This document shows, piece after piece, positions 6,527 through 13,279 of a stretch of DNA of 13,279 bases; positions within the stretch are counted from its first letter, which is position 1, and each line of letters opens with the position of its first letter. The notes beneath the pieces are model-generated. The model searched no databases, was not told the origin of the DNA, and saw only the letters and a program-made list of their open reading frames with translations. Source of the stretch: AP-15 sp035252905 (GTDB taxonomy: Bacteria > Pseudomonadota > Alphaproteobacteria > ATCC43930 > CGMCC-115725); assembly GCA_035252905.1 (NCBI GenBank), contig DATFCQ010000120.1, forward strand, positions 1-13,279, given 5' to 3'. The translations under genes were made by a program, and so were the position numbers.

Positions 6527-7942
6527 TCACGAAGCGAAGAGCGGCGGCGTTCCGAGCCGGTCGGCGGCCGTGCCGAGCACGCGCTCCGCTGCGAGCGCGA
6601 TCGCCAGGAGCCGCTCTTCCGCGCCGGCGGCCGCGATCAATTGGAGCCCGACGGGCATGCCGGCGCGATCGCGTCCGACCGGCAGCGTGATCGCGCAGAG
6701 CCCGAGATAGTTGACCGCGACGGTGTTGCGGACGATGCGGCGGTTGGCCTGGAGGTGGCCGTCGGCATCGGCAACGTCCGCCATCGGCGGCGGGGTCAGG
6801 CACAATGTCGGCGAGGCGATCACGTCGACGTCGTCGAGACGCAGCGCCGCGCTGCGCGCCAGGGCGCGCAGCCGCATGATGCGGGCGAGGTAATCTCTCG
6901 CGCTCAAGATCTCGGCGTTGCGGATTGCCGGCGCCATGACCGGATCGAGCTGCGTGAGCCAGTCCGGCAGTTCCCGATCGAGAAAACAGCGCAACTCGAC
7001 GGCGCTGAGGCTGCCCTGGAGAAAGACGGCATAGGCGGCTTCCGCCTCCGGCAGGGTGAATGCGCGCGCGACCGCGCCCGCCGCTGCGAGCGCGTTCACG
7101 GCCTCCTCGACGGTCTCGGCAATGCCCGCATCGCACTCTTCCCAAAGGAACGGATCGCCGCACCCGACGCGGACCCCGGCAATGCCGCGTGTGCCTGCTT
7201 GTGCAATAAACCTGACCGGATCGATCCCGGCGGGATCGAGGGCCGCAAAGCCGTAGGCCACGTCCGCAACGCTGCGCGCCAGGAGGCCCGGCGTGTCAAA
7301 GGTGGTGGACAGCGGCACCACCCCCTCGGTCGACCAGCGCCCGAGCGTGACCTTCAGGCCGACGGTTCCGGTCATCGAGGCCGGGATTCGCACCGAGCCC
7401 GCCGTATCGCTGCCGAAGGCGAGCAGCGCGGAACCTTCCAACAGGCTGACGCCGGCGCCGCTCGACGAGCCGCCGACGGAGCGATGTACGGTCGCGTCCC
7501 ACGGGTTGTAGGGGGCGCCCCAATGGCTGTTGTGGCCGGTGCCGCCGAACGCGAACTCGACCATATGGGTCTTGCCCATGATGACGCCGAGCTGGCGGCG
7601 CAATGTCGCCACCAGCGGTCCGTCTTGTTCCCAGGGATCGGCCGGCAGCCGGCGGCTCGACCCGGCAAAGCAGGGATAGCCGGAGGCCGCAAACAGGTCC
7701 TTGATCGAAACCGGCAGTCCCTGCAGGGGGCCGACCGTCACCCCCGCGGCAAAGACGGCATCGGCCGCCTCGGCGACCGCACGGGCCTCTTCCGGCGCCC
7801 AGTGCGAATAGGCGTGCAGCCGCTCGCCGAAGCGCTCGTGCCGGCCGATCGCGGCCTCGACCAATTCCCGAGCGGTCACCCGTTTGTCACGCAAATCCCC
7901 CGCGATCTCGATCAGCGGACGGGACAACCGATCATCCGGCAT
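6527..7942 (-). CDS. Amidase-signature family amidase
   Basis: This serine amidase, about 471 residues, hydrolyses amides to acid and ammonia in the cytoplasm. The Ser-cisSer-Lys triad is complete. Counted from the upstream ATG at 7948 these are K83 in PVSIKDLF, cis-S161 in VGGSSSGAG and nucleophile S185 in GSDTAGSVRIPA; the 24-residue spacing between the two serines is standard. Length is normal for the family. ATG 7942 is preferred because AGAGGAG ends directly against ATG 7948 (spacing 0) but lies 6 nt before ATG 7942; the difference is two residues. It begins only 16 bp after the stop of the upstream PuuE-like gene and so is almost surely its operon partner, which suggests it acts on the product of that enzyme. 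Alternatives within the family include allophanate hydrolase-like, biuret hydrolase-like or Glu-tRNA amidotransferase-like roles; no GatB or GatC is nearby, so GatA is unlikely. Confidence 0.92.
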   Translation of the reverse strand: MPDDRLSRPLIEIAGDLRDKRVTARELVEAAIGRHERFGERLHAYSHWAPEEARAVAEAADAVFAAGVTVGPLQGLPVSIKDLFAASGYPCFAGSSRRLPADPWEQDGPLVATLRRQLGVIMGKTHMVEFAFGGTGHNSHWGAPYNPWDATVHRSVGGSSSGAGVSLLEGSALLAFGSDTAGSVRIPASMTGTVGLKVTLGRWSTEGVVPLSTTFDTPGLLARSVADVAYGFAALDPAGIDPVRFIAQAGTRGIAGVRVGCGDPFLWEECDAGIAETVEEAVNALAAAGAVARAFTLPEAEAAYAVFLQGSLSAVELRCFLDRELPDWLTQLDPVMAPAIRNAEILSARDYLARIMRLRALARSAALRLDDVDVIASPTLCLTPPPMADVADADGHLQANRRIVRNTVAVNYLGLCAITLPVGRDRAGMPVGLQLIAAAGAEERLLAIALAAERVLGTAADRLGTPPLFAS

Positions 7943-7958
7943 CGCCATCTCCTCTGCT

Positions 7959-8858
7959 TCATCTTTCGGTTTGCGCCTTGCGTTCGGCGATCCAGGACTT
8001 CACCTGGTCGTAATAGTTGGCGAGATAATACTCGGCGATGTCGTCGGCGGTGGTCGCCCACACGCCGTCGTGCCCGAGGATGTATTGGAGCGCCTCGTCG
8101 AGATGTTTGGCCGCGTTGGGCCGGCCGATATTGTGCGGGTGCAACGACAGGCACATGACCCGCCCGTTCTCGGCGCCCTCGCGGTAGAGCGTGTCGAACT
8201 GGTCCTTGATCATCTGCTGGAAATAATCCGCCTCGCGGTTCCAGGCGAGCATCCCGGCGTCGTTGGTCTGGCCGGTATAGGGGACGAACAGGAATTTCTG
8301 GCCGCTGCGGACATTGATCGGCCAGGGCTGGTCGTCGATGATCCAGGATGTGTGGTAGAGGCAGCCTGCCTCGGCCATCAGGTCGTCCGTCCGCACCGTG
8401 TACCCCGCTCCGCCGCCGAGCCGGCCTTTCAGGCGCTTTCCGGTCATCTCCTGCAAATGGGTGATGAAATCCTGCCAATAGGCACGCTCCTGCTCTTCTG
8501 TCAGGTCGTAGATCGGCCGGCTGTTGTAGAGGCCATGCGCCATATAGTCCCAATCGGCGGCGATCATCGCGTCCTTGATCTCGGGGAAGTGGTCGAGGAT
8601 CTCGAGGTTGAGACAGCAGCAGGCGCGCATCCTGTGCTTGTTCAGCACGTCGAGCATGCGCCAAAAGCCGACGCGGTTGCCGTAATCCATGCGCGTATAA
8701 TGCGGGATGTCGGGCTGGGTCGGCCGGTTCTCCGGCAGGTACTCGAAGAACTCCATGTTCGGCGCGACCCAGAATGCGACGCGCGCCTTGTTCGGCCATT
8801 TGATGATCGGGCGATCGTTGATCGGGGCATAGTCGAAGCGGCCGGGCGGAAGGGTCAT
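7959..8858 (-). CDS. NodB/PuuE-like polysaccharide deacetylase-family protein, divergent paralogue
   Basis: This 299-residue protein has the NodB-type beta/alpha-barrel sequence pattern of the polysaccharide deacetylase family, but in the branch containing PuuE allantoinase. The classical deacetylase motifs (TFDDG and H-x3-H) are absent. In their places are PNMEF (N34, E36) and MAHGL (H108-G109), and a conserved LHPHNIGRP stretch (H240, H242) lies near the C-terminus. This suggests cyclic amide or ureide hydrolysis rather than sugar deacetylation. Compared with the paralogue at 9048-9977 it has GGGAGYTVRTDDL (148-160) where the paralogue reads SGPDFQETPNTPDL, so its substrate pocket probably differs. 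GGAG about 7 nt before ATG 8858 supports the start. It is the first gene of a two-gene unit with the amidase. No signal peptide is seen, which argues against an envelope polysaccharide role. Confidence 0.85.
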   Translation of the reverse strand: MTLPPGRFDYAPINDRPIIKWPNKARVAFWVAPNMEFFEYLPENRPTQPDIPHYTRMDYGNRVGFWRMLDVLNKHRMRACCCLNLEILDHFPEIKDAMIAADWDYMAHGLYNSRPIYDLTEEQERAYWQDFITHLQEMTGKRLKGRLGGGAGYTVRTDDLMAEAGCLYHTSWIIDDQPWPINVRSGQKFLFVPYTGQTNDAGMLAWNREADYFQQMIKDQFDTLYREGAENGRVMCLSLHPHNIGRPNAAKHLDEALQYILGHDGVWATTADDIAEYYLANYYDQVKSWIAERKAQTER

Positions 8859-8961
8859 GGATCGTCTCCGTTCGCCTGCAAGGGGATGAGTTGGTCCAAG
8901 AACGGGCAGCGGCGGCTAAAGCGGTTTCGGGGCCATTTTGGATTCGGTGGGTGGGTTGACC

Positions 8962-8996
8962 CCGTGGGCCTTCAGCCCACGGACTTGATCCGTGGG
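8962..8996. repeat. Three-arm inverted repeat with mutually exclusive hairpins
   Basis: A central arm can pair either way. CCGTGGGC (8962-8969) pairs perfectly with GCCCACGG (8975-8982) around loop CTTCA. CCCACGGA (8976-8983) pairs perfectly with TCCGTGGG (8989-8996) around loop CTTGA. Because the two hairpins share the middle arm, only one can form at a time. The structure lies in the 189-bp gap between the two PuuE-like genes, about 100 bp upstream of the start of the second. It may be a dispersed repeat, or a switchable leader or terminator element on the - strand transcript. Confidence 0.55.
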
Positions 8997-9003
8997 AAAA
9001 GCC

Positions 9004-9047
9004 AGGGGAAACCCACCATGCGGACACGAAATCGACGGGTTTCCCCT
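9004..9047 (-). terminator. Hairpin terminator candidate after the PuuE-like gene
   Basis: AGGGGAAACCC (9004-9014) and GGGTTTCCCCT (9037-9047) are a perfect 11-bp inverted repeat with a 22-nt loop. It abuts the TAA stop of the upstream PuuE-like gene with no spacer. On the - strand the stem is followed by GGC and then TTTT, a short T-run. The long loop and three-base offset before the T-run weaken it as an intrinsic terminator, but its position is right. It would partly uncouple the two PuuE-like genes. Confidence 0.5.
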
Positions 9048-9977
9048 TTAGGCCGACTGCGCCTTGAACCAGTCGATAATCTGGCCGCCGGTGGCCTTCC
9101 ACACGCCCTGATGGGCGCAGATGTGGCCGAGCACCTCGTCGAGGTGCCGGATGCGCCAGGGCTGGCCCATGATCCACGGGTGCAGGTGCAATACCATCAT
9201 CCGCCCGGTGGTTGCGCCGTCGGCATAAATCCCGTCGAACCACTCGCGCCATAAGAGGTTGACCTCGTTGATCGTGCGCCGGCCGTGCAGGTGGATGGTG
9301 TTGTCGTCGAGATAGGCGTTGACGCCGAGCGAATAGAGCTCGCCGGTCTTCGGCGTCATTCGGTAGGGCTGCTCGTCATTGCCCCAGTCGCAGACGTAGC
9401 GAATGCCTTCGGCGGCGAGCAGGTCGGGAGTGTTCGGCGTCTCCTGGAAATCGGGGCCGGACCAGCCGACCGGGCGCGTGCCGGTCGCCCGTTCGACCGC
9501 ATCGATCGAGGCGCGGATATAGTGGCGCTCCTCGTCTTCGGACATGCCGATATGGATGATGCGCCGGCGCGACAGCCCGTGCGCGATAAACTCGGCGCCG
9601 CGTCTTTGGCCCTCCTTGACGAGCGTCGGATAATGGTCGGCCACCGCCTTGTCGAGCGCCAGGGTCGGCGTGATGCCGTACCTGTCCAATACGGCGAGGA
9701 TGCGAAAAATCCCGACCCTGTTGCCGTATTCGTGGTTGCCCCAGCCGCCGATGTCGGGGAACTGCGGCTGGTTGCCGCTCCACAGCCCCTCGGGACCGCC
9801 CATCGGGCTCACCGCCACCGGCGTTCCGGCCGGCACCTCCCAATCCCAATGCTCGAGGTTGACGATAACCGCGAGGGCGACCCGGGCATTGTCCGGCCAG
9901 CGCAGAACGGGGCGGGTGACGATCGGCGACCAGGGATAGAAGTCCTGGTCCATGCCGTAGGCGCGCTTTGCGGGCAT
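9048..9977 (-). CDS. NodB/PuuE-like polysaccharide deacetylase-family protein (allantoinase-type branch)
   Basis: This 309-residue protein is a paralogue of the gene at 7959-8858 and is closer to the PuuE-like norm. Motifs in order are VNLEHWDWE (N40, E42), YGNRVGIFRIL (84-94), IAHGLSRRR (H133), GWSGPDFQETPNTPDLL (171-187), DWGNDEQPY (197-205) and LHLHPWIMGQP (H264, H266). The zinc-binding TFDDG and H-x3-H motifs of true deacetylases are missing, as in the metal-independent PuuE allantoinase of purine breakdown. A cyclic amide or ureide ring-opening activity is inferred; allantoin itself is not certain because no other ureide gene is recognisable here. ATG 9977 is chosen for GGAG 6 nt upstream; the longer in-frame opening to 10145 would run into the divergent CocE gene and reads as non-coding. 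It diverges from CocE/NonD across 137 bp. Confidence 0.86.
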   Translation of the reverse strand: MPAKRAYGMDQDFYPWSPIVTRPVLRWPDNARVALAVIVNLEHWDWEVPAGTPVAVSPMGGPEGLWSGNQPQFPDIGGWGNHEYGNRVGIFRILAVLDRYGITPTLALDKAVADHYPTLVKEGQRRGAEFIAHGLSRRRIIHIGMSEDEERHYIRASIDAVERATGTRPVGWSGPDFQETPNTPDLLAAEGIRYVCDWGNDEQPYRMTPKTGELYSLGVNAYLDDNTIHLHGRRTINEVNLLWREWFDGIYADGATTGRMMVLHLHPWIMGQPWRIRHLDEVLGHICAHQGVWKATGGQIIDWFKAQSA

Positions 9978-10017
9978 CGGTCGCTCCGGCTGCTTTGTCG
10001 GGCCGACTATGACATAC

Positions 10018-10061
10018 CGCAACCGATCACGCTGCGCCTGTTGCCGAGGCATACGGTTGCG
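10018..10061. promoter_or_regulatory. Inverted repeat in the divergent PuuE-like / CocE spacer
   Basis: CGCAACCG (10018-10025) and CGGTTGCG (10054-10061) form a perfect 8-bp inverted repeat, and CCGCAAC (10017-10023) also matches GTTGCGG (10063-10069). Downstream, TTGCGC (10057-10062) and TAGCGT (10080-10085), 17 bp apart, are a weak + strand promoter candidate for the CocE gene, whose AAGGGGG ribosome site is at 10101-10107. An operator for the divergent pair is possible, but GC-rich DNA yields such repeats by chance. Confidence 0.25.
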
Positions 10062-10114
10062 CGTTGCGGACCGCGGGCTTAGCGTGCGGCCGATGCTCTC
10101 AAGGGGGTTGCCCC

Positions 10115-11929
10115 ATGTCGGATTCCGACCGCGACAGCGCCGCATGGCGGCGGACGCCGTCGGCCTACCTCGCGACGCGGCCGGCGCAGGGCCCGGTCGC
10201 GCGGCCGCGCTCGTTCCATGTCGAAATGGCGGACGGCTGCCTTCTGGCCGTGGATCTCTACCTGCCGCCGGACGCGCCGGGGCGGGTGCCGGCGATCCTG
10301 ATCTTCACCCCGTATTACCGCCGGTTTGCGCTGAGAGCCGAGGCGCCGCCGGGGACCGAGGCGAGCCCGGGGGTCGCGCGCTGGCGCGACCTGTTCGTGC
10401 CGCGCGGCTATGCGCTGGTCGCGGTCGATGTGCGCGGCACCGGCGCCAGCTTTGGCACCCGCGACAGTTTCCGCTCGCCGCGCGAGCGCGACGACTACGC
10501 CCGGATCGCCGAATGGGTCTCAGCGCAGCCCTGGTCGGACGGCCGGATCGGCGCCACCGGCATCTCCTATGTCGGCGCGGCGTGCGATTTTCTCGCCAGC
10601 TCGGGCAATCCGGCGGTCCGCGCGATCGCGCCGCTGTCGGCGGTGTGGGACACCTATAGCGATCACTATTACCCGGGCGGGCTCCTGCTGAACCGGCTGG
10701 CCCAGTCCTATGACGCGCTGATGGCGGCGCTCGATCACGACCGGCGCGACCTGCTCTCTGAATTCGCCTATTTCCAGGACCCGAACCTCGCAGGTCCGGC
10801 GCCGGTCGACGGCGATCCGCAGGGCGAGGCGCGGGATGCGGCGGTGCGCGAGCATAGCGCCAATTTCCGCATGCCGGCCTTCATCGCCGAGTTCCGCTAT
10901 CACGACGACGCCCTGCCCTATGATCCGGAATTCACCCCGGCCTCGTTCAGCCCGCGCCGATACGCGCATCGCATCCGCAGCGACGTTGCGGTCCTGTCGG
11001 TGTCGGGCTGGATGGACGGGGCGGGATACCAGAACGGCGCGATTGCGCGCTTCCTGACAGTGCCGAACCGCAACAAGCATCTGTTATTGGGGCCCTGGGA
11101 TCACGGCGCGCGCATCAACGTGTCGCCCTGGCGTCGCGCCGAGAGCCCCGAATTCTCGCTCGACGGCGAATTGCTCCGGTTTTTCGACACCTATCTGATG
11201 GAGCGCGAGACCGGTCTGTCGCGCGAGGCGCCCGTGCACTATTTCTCGATGCACGCCGAAGCCTGGCGGGAAGCGGCTGAGTGGCCGCCCGCCCTGACGA
11301 CGCGGCGGCTGTTCTTCGGCAAGGGCGGCGTATTGTCAAGCTCGCCGGGAACGGGCGAGGATCGCTTTACAGTCTCTTTCGCCTTCGGCACCGGGACGCA
11401 CACCCGCTACGGCCGGCTCGCTGCGCACGATGTCCGCAGCTATTACGACGACTGGCAGCCGCGGGAGGCGACCCTCTTCCGCTGCCGCTCCGAGCCGCTC
11501 GACGCCGCGGTCGAACTCGTCGGACACGCGGTGCTGCGGCTGCGCCTCAAAGCCTCCGAGCCGGACGCGGCATTGCATGTGTACCTGTCCGAAGAAGAAC
11601 CCGACGGCTCCGTCCGTTATGTGACCGAGGGCGTGTTGCGGGCATTGCACCGGAAGGTGTCGCCCGCGCCGCCGGATTATCGCGCAAATTGGCCGTACCA
11701 CAGCTGCGATCGCGCCGATGCCGCCCCGCTCGTTCCCGGTCGGGCGGAAGAGATCGTGATCGCGCTGCTGCCGATCGCCTGGCGCTTTGGCAAAGGGAGC
11801 CGGATCCGATTGGCGATCGCCGGCGCCGATGCCGACCATTACGGCCAGGTGCCGCATGGCCGCCCGCCCGTTTTGACGGTCGATCGGGGTCAGTCGTTTC
11901 TCGACCTGCCCTGCCTGCCCGCCGAATGA
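10115..11929 (+). CDS. CocE/NonD-family serine hydrolase (X-Pro dipeptidyl-peptidase S15-type)
   Basis: This 604-residue alpha/beta hydrolase resembles cocaine esterase and nonactin hydrolase, with a C-terminal jelly-roll (PepX_C) domain. The triad is visible as S151 in GATGISYVG, D301 in SGWMDGAGYQNG and H330 in LLLGPWDHG. The oxyanion region reads TPYYRR (65-70), followed by VAVDVRGTGAS (102-112), the usual family text. A helical insertion lies between about 180 and 290, and the C-terminal domain spans about 385-600. No signal peptide is seen, so it is probably cytoplasmic. ATG 10115 follows AAGGGGG (10101-10107) by 7 nt; the in-frame extension to 10064 has no ribosome site. It would cleave an ester or amide, and alpha-amino acid ester hydrolase and glutaryl-acylase activities also occur in this family. 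It diverges from the PuuE-like gene and its stop abuts the TetR stop. Confidence 0.92.
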   Translation: MSDSDRDSAAWRRTPSAYLATRPAQGPVARPRSFHVEMADGCLLAVDLYLPPDAPGRVPAILIFTPYYRRFALRAEAPPGTEASPGVARWRDLFVPRGYALVAVDVRGTGASFGTRDSFRSPRERDDYARIAEWVSAQPWSDGRIGATGISYVGAACDFLASSGNPAVRAIAPLSAVWDTYSDHYYPGGLLLNRLAQSYDALMAALDHDRRDLLSEFAYFQDPNLAGPAPVDGDPQGEARDAAVREHSANFRMPAFIAEFRYHDDALPYDPEFTPASFSPRRYAHRIRSDVAVLSVSGWMDGAGYQNGAIARFLTVPNRNKHLLLGPWDHGARINVSPWRRAESPEFSLDGELLRFFDTYLMERETGLSREAPVHYFSMHAEAWREAAEWPPALTTRRLFFGKGGVLSSSPGTGEDRFTVSFAFGTGTHTRYGRLAAHDVRSYYDDWQPREATLFRCRSEPLDAAVELVGHAVLRLRLKASEPDAALHVYLSEEEPDGSVRYVTEGVLRALHRKVSPAPPDYRANWPYHSCDRADAAPLVPGRAEEIVIALLPIAWRFGKGSRIRLAIAGADADHYGQVPHGRPPVLTVDRGQSFLDLPCLPAE

Positions 11930-12535
11930 TCAGTGCCCCTGGTTGTGCTCGCGGATCAGCGCGGCGAACCAGGTGCGGAAGCGGCGAGCGCCGGCCTCGC
12001 CGCCATTGGCGCCGCGGCGCAGGCGGGCGCCGTAGAGCGCTTCGCCAAAGGCGGCGACGGCGACCAGATGGACCAGCCATTGCGTGTCCTCGCGCGTGAT
12101 CGCGCGGCCCGGCGCCGCGGCGAGGCGCCGCTTGTACAAGGTGTCGGCGATCTCGTGCCGCATCGTCGCCGGCTCCTCGACCCCGCCGTCCGGATCCATG
12201 ACCGCAAGCCAGGCAAGGCGCTGCGCCAGCCCGCCGGCAAACGCGTCGAACACGCGGTCGAGCAGGTCTTCGGGCGAGGACTCCGGCTGCGCCATCGCCG
12301 CCAACAGCCGGTCCTTCAATTCGGCGCTCGCCTGCTGCGTCAGCGCCCGCACCAGCCCGGCGCGGTTGGTGAAATGGTGCAGGATCAGCGAGTGCGAGAT
12401 GCCGGCTTCGGCGGCGATGTCCTGCAATCGCAGCCCCTCCGGGCCGGTGCGGGCGATCAGCGCCTGCGCCGTGTCGAGGATCAGCCGCCGCGCCTGTTCG
12501 GGGGAGCGGCGCACCCGCCGCGTCGGTTCGGTCAT
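11930..12535 (-). CDS. TetR/AcrR-family transcriptional regulator
   Basis: This 201-residue regulator has an N-terminal helix-turn-helix: helix 1 at about 13-29 (EQARRLILDTAQALIAR) and the HTH at about 36-57 (LQDIAAEAGISHSLILHHF). A divergent C-terminal ligand domain spans about 65-195. The length is typical. ATG 12535 is preferred over the in-frame ATG 12589: the family's DNA-binding domain starts soon after it, and the longer form would translate through the palindromic operator. The upstream site is only a weak GGCGGAA. Its gene diverges from the Coq4-like gene, and a palindrome sits between them, so autoregulation and control of the Coq4-like gene are likely. It ends against the convergent CocE gene with no spacer; CocE control is possible but less supported. 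The ligand is unknown. Confidence 0.9.
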   Translation of the reverse strand: MTEPTRRVRRSPEQARRLILDTAQALIARTGPEGLRLQDIAAEAGISHSLILHHFTNRAGLVRALTQQASAELKDRLLAAMAQPESSPEDLLDRVFDAFAGGLAQRLAWLAVMDPDGGVEEPATMRHEIADTLYKRRLAAAPGRAITREDTQWLVHLVAVAAFGEALYGARLRRGANGGEAGARRFRTWFAALIREHNQGH

Positions 12536-12553
12536 CGTTCCGCCGTCGAGAAT

Positions 12554-12577
12554 TATATTGACAATTTTGTCAGTATA
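12554..12577. promoter_or_regulatory. Palindromic TetR operator candidate in an AT-rich island
   Basis: TATATTGACA (12554-12563) and TGTCAGTATA (12568-12577) are inverted arms matching at nine of ten positions around ATTT. The 24-bp size is typical of TetR-family operators. It lies between the divergent regulator (ATG 12535) and Coq4-like gene (ATG 12620). A consensus TATAAT for the regulator's strand (12552-12557) overlaps the left arm, and TTGACA for the + strand (12558-12563) is inside it, though neither has a well-spaced partner hexamer. About 17 of the 20 bases 12551-12570 are A or T, in sharp contrast to the flanks. Confidence 0.55.
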
Positions 12578-12619
12578 TCCGATCCTCATGCGCGACTAAC
12601 CGCGTCGAGGACGTGCGTC

Positions 12620-13279
12620 ATGCAACAGTCCACCACCCCCCGCATCCACCCGATCGTTGCGCTGCGCGCGCTGCGCGGCCTGTTGCGCGACCGCGAGGAT
12701 ACGCGGCAGGCGTTTCTGCTGGTAGAGGCGCTGCGCGGCAAGACCGGGCTGCGCCAATTCGCCCGCTTCCGTGCGAGCGAGGGCGGGCGCGCGCTGCTGG
12801 CGCGGCGGCCGAGCCTGCTCTCCGCGCTCAGCGATCGGGCGCGCCTCGCGGGGATGCCGCCGGACTCGCTCGGGCGCGCCTATCTGGACTTTGTCAGCGC
12901 CGAGAACCTGTCGGCCGAGGGACTGGTCGAAGCTTCGAAGATCCTCGCCGCCCCGCCGCCGGACGAAGCGATGACCTGGTTCCGTGCGCGCAACCGCGAG
13001 ATGCACGATCTCTTGCACGTGACCGCCGGCTACGGCCGCGACCCGCTCGGCGAGGCCTGCGTCCTCGCCTTCACCTTCGCGCAGAGCCGCTCGCCCGGCG
13101 CGGCGGTGATCGCGACGGTCGGCGCCTGGCGCAATCTGCGGCGGCTGAAGAGCCTGCGGGCGCCGGGCGCGGTGTGGGAGGCCTACCGGCAGGGCCGGCG
13201 GGCCGCCTGGGTCGTCGCCGCCGACTGGGAGAACCTGCTGGCGCAGCCGCTCGAAACCGTCCGCGCCAACCTGCAGATC
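12620..13279 (+). CDS. Coq4-like ubiquinone biosynthesis protein, 3' end beyond the window
   Basis: The reading frame stays open for 220 codons to the window edge, so the gene is partial at its 3' end. It matches the Coq4 family, scaffold or decarboxylase-linked proteins of ubiquinone (coenzyme Q) synthesis. The family's HDxxHx11E metal motif is exact: H129-D130-x2-H133, eleven residues, then E145, in REMHDLLHVTAGYG. Other family text includes GRAYLDFVSAENLS (85-98) and, after the motif, LGEACVLAFTFAQ. The start ATG 12620 follows GAGGA (12607-12611) by 8 nt. It diverges from the TetR gene with a palindrome between them. Nothing else in the window belongs to quinone synthesis, so a regulated paralogue role rather than housekeeping Coq4 is possible. 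Confidence 0.85.
   Translation, partial: MQQSTTPRIHPIVALRALRGLLRDREDTRQAFLLVEALRGKTGLRQFARFRASEGGRALLARRPSLLSALSDRARLAGMPPDSLGRAYLDFVSAENLSAEGLVEASKILAAPPPDEAMTWFRARNREMHDLLHVTAGYGRDPLGEACVLAFTFAQSRSPGAAVIATVGAWRNLRRLKSLRAPGAVWEAYRQGRRAAWVVAADWENLLAQPLETVRANLQI

Noticed and set aside
6476..8158. 560-codon open frame on the + strand across the amidase gene
   Set aside because: It is antisense to the well-supported amidase and the end of the PuuE-like gene; its protein is arginine/glycine/alanine-rich without motifs, as expected from GC-rich third positions.
7884..9254. 456-codon + strand frame across the PuuE-like genes
   Set aside because: It runs opposite both PuuE-like genes and the hairpin gap, has no family motif, and is explained by codon bias of the real genes.
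9978..10145. Longer N-terminus for the PuuE-like protein
   Set aside because: The extra residues are not family-like and cross the divergent promoter region and the start of the CocE gene; a good ribosome site marks ATG 9977.
12596..13018. 140-codon - strand frame opposite the Coq4-like gene
   Set aside because: The + strand frame has the exact Coq4 motif; the antisense frame has none.

Overview
The window is GC-rich and densely packed, and its protein families are those of soil alphaproteobacteria with versatile catabolism. The Coq4-type ubiquinone protein at the right edge, the TetR regulator, the Rieske oxygenase and the many amide hydrolases suggest a Rhizobiales- or Rhodospirillales-like genome. 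That placement is inference from gene content and base composition; there is no rRNA or marker gene here to fix it.

Layout. (1) 82-2872, + strand: a phthalate-dioxygenase-type Rieske oxygenase followed 37 bp later by a glutamine-synthetase-like ligase, probably one operon. (2) 2873-3365: a gap holding a two-armed palindromic repeat, the decayed C-terminal part of a luciferase-like monooxygenase gene, and what looks like that gene's old terminator. (3) 3366-3983, - strand: a TMEM175-type (DUF1211) six-helix membrane protein of visibly lower GC. (4) 4152-6451: an amidohydrolase-2 protein (-) and an M20 metallohydrolase (+) diverging from an 80-bp spacer. (5) 6527-9977, - strand: an amidase-signature amidase and two NodB/PuuE-like 'polysaccharide deacetylase' paralogues, with stacked inverted repeats between the two paralogues. 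(6) 10115-11929, +: a CocE/NonD (S15-type) serine hydrolase diverging from the second paralogue. (7) 11930-13279: a TetR-family regulator (-), a palindromic operator candidate, and a Coq4-like gene (+) cut by the window edge.

Working together: from the amidohydrolase to CocE/NonD, six consecutive genes encode hydrolases of five unrelated folds, most from families that cleave C-N or ester bonds. The PuuE-like pair belongs to a superfamily branch that includes ring-opening of cyclic ureides (allantoinase). A reasonable but unproven reading is a scavenging locus in which cyclic amides are opened by the PuuE-like enzymes and the products trimmed by the amidase and M20 enzyme. The Rieske/GS-like pair and the dead flavin monooxygenase point to oxidation of an aromatic or nitrogen-bearing substrate on the left side. 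No transporter, ferredoxin, reductase or local regulator for the catabolic genes is visible inside the window.

No tRNA, rRNA, CRISPR array, intact insertion sequence or phage gene was seen.
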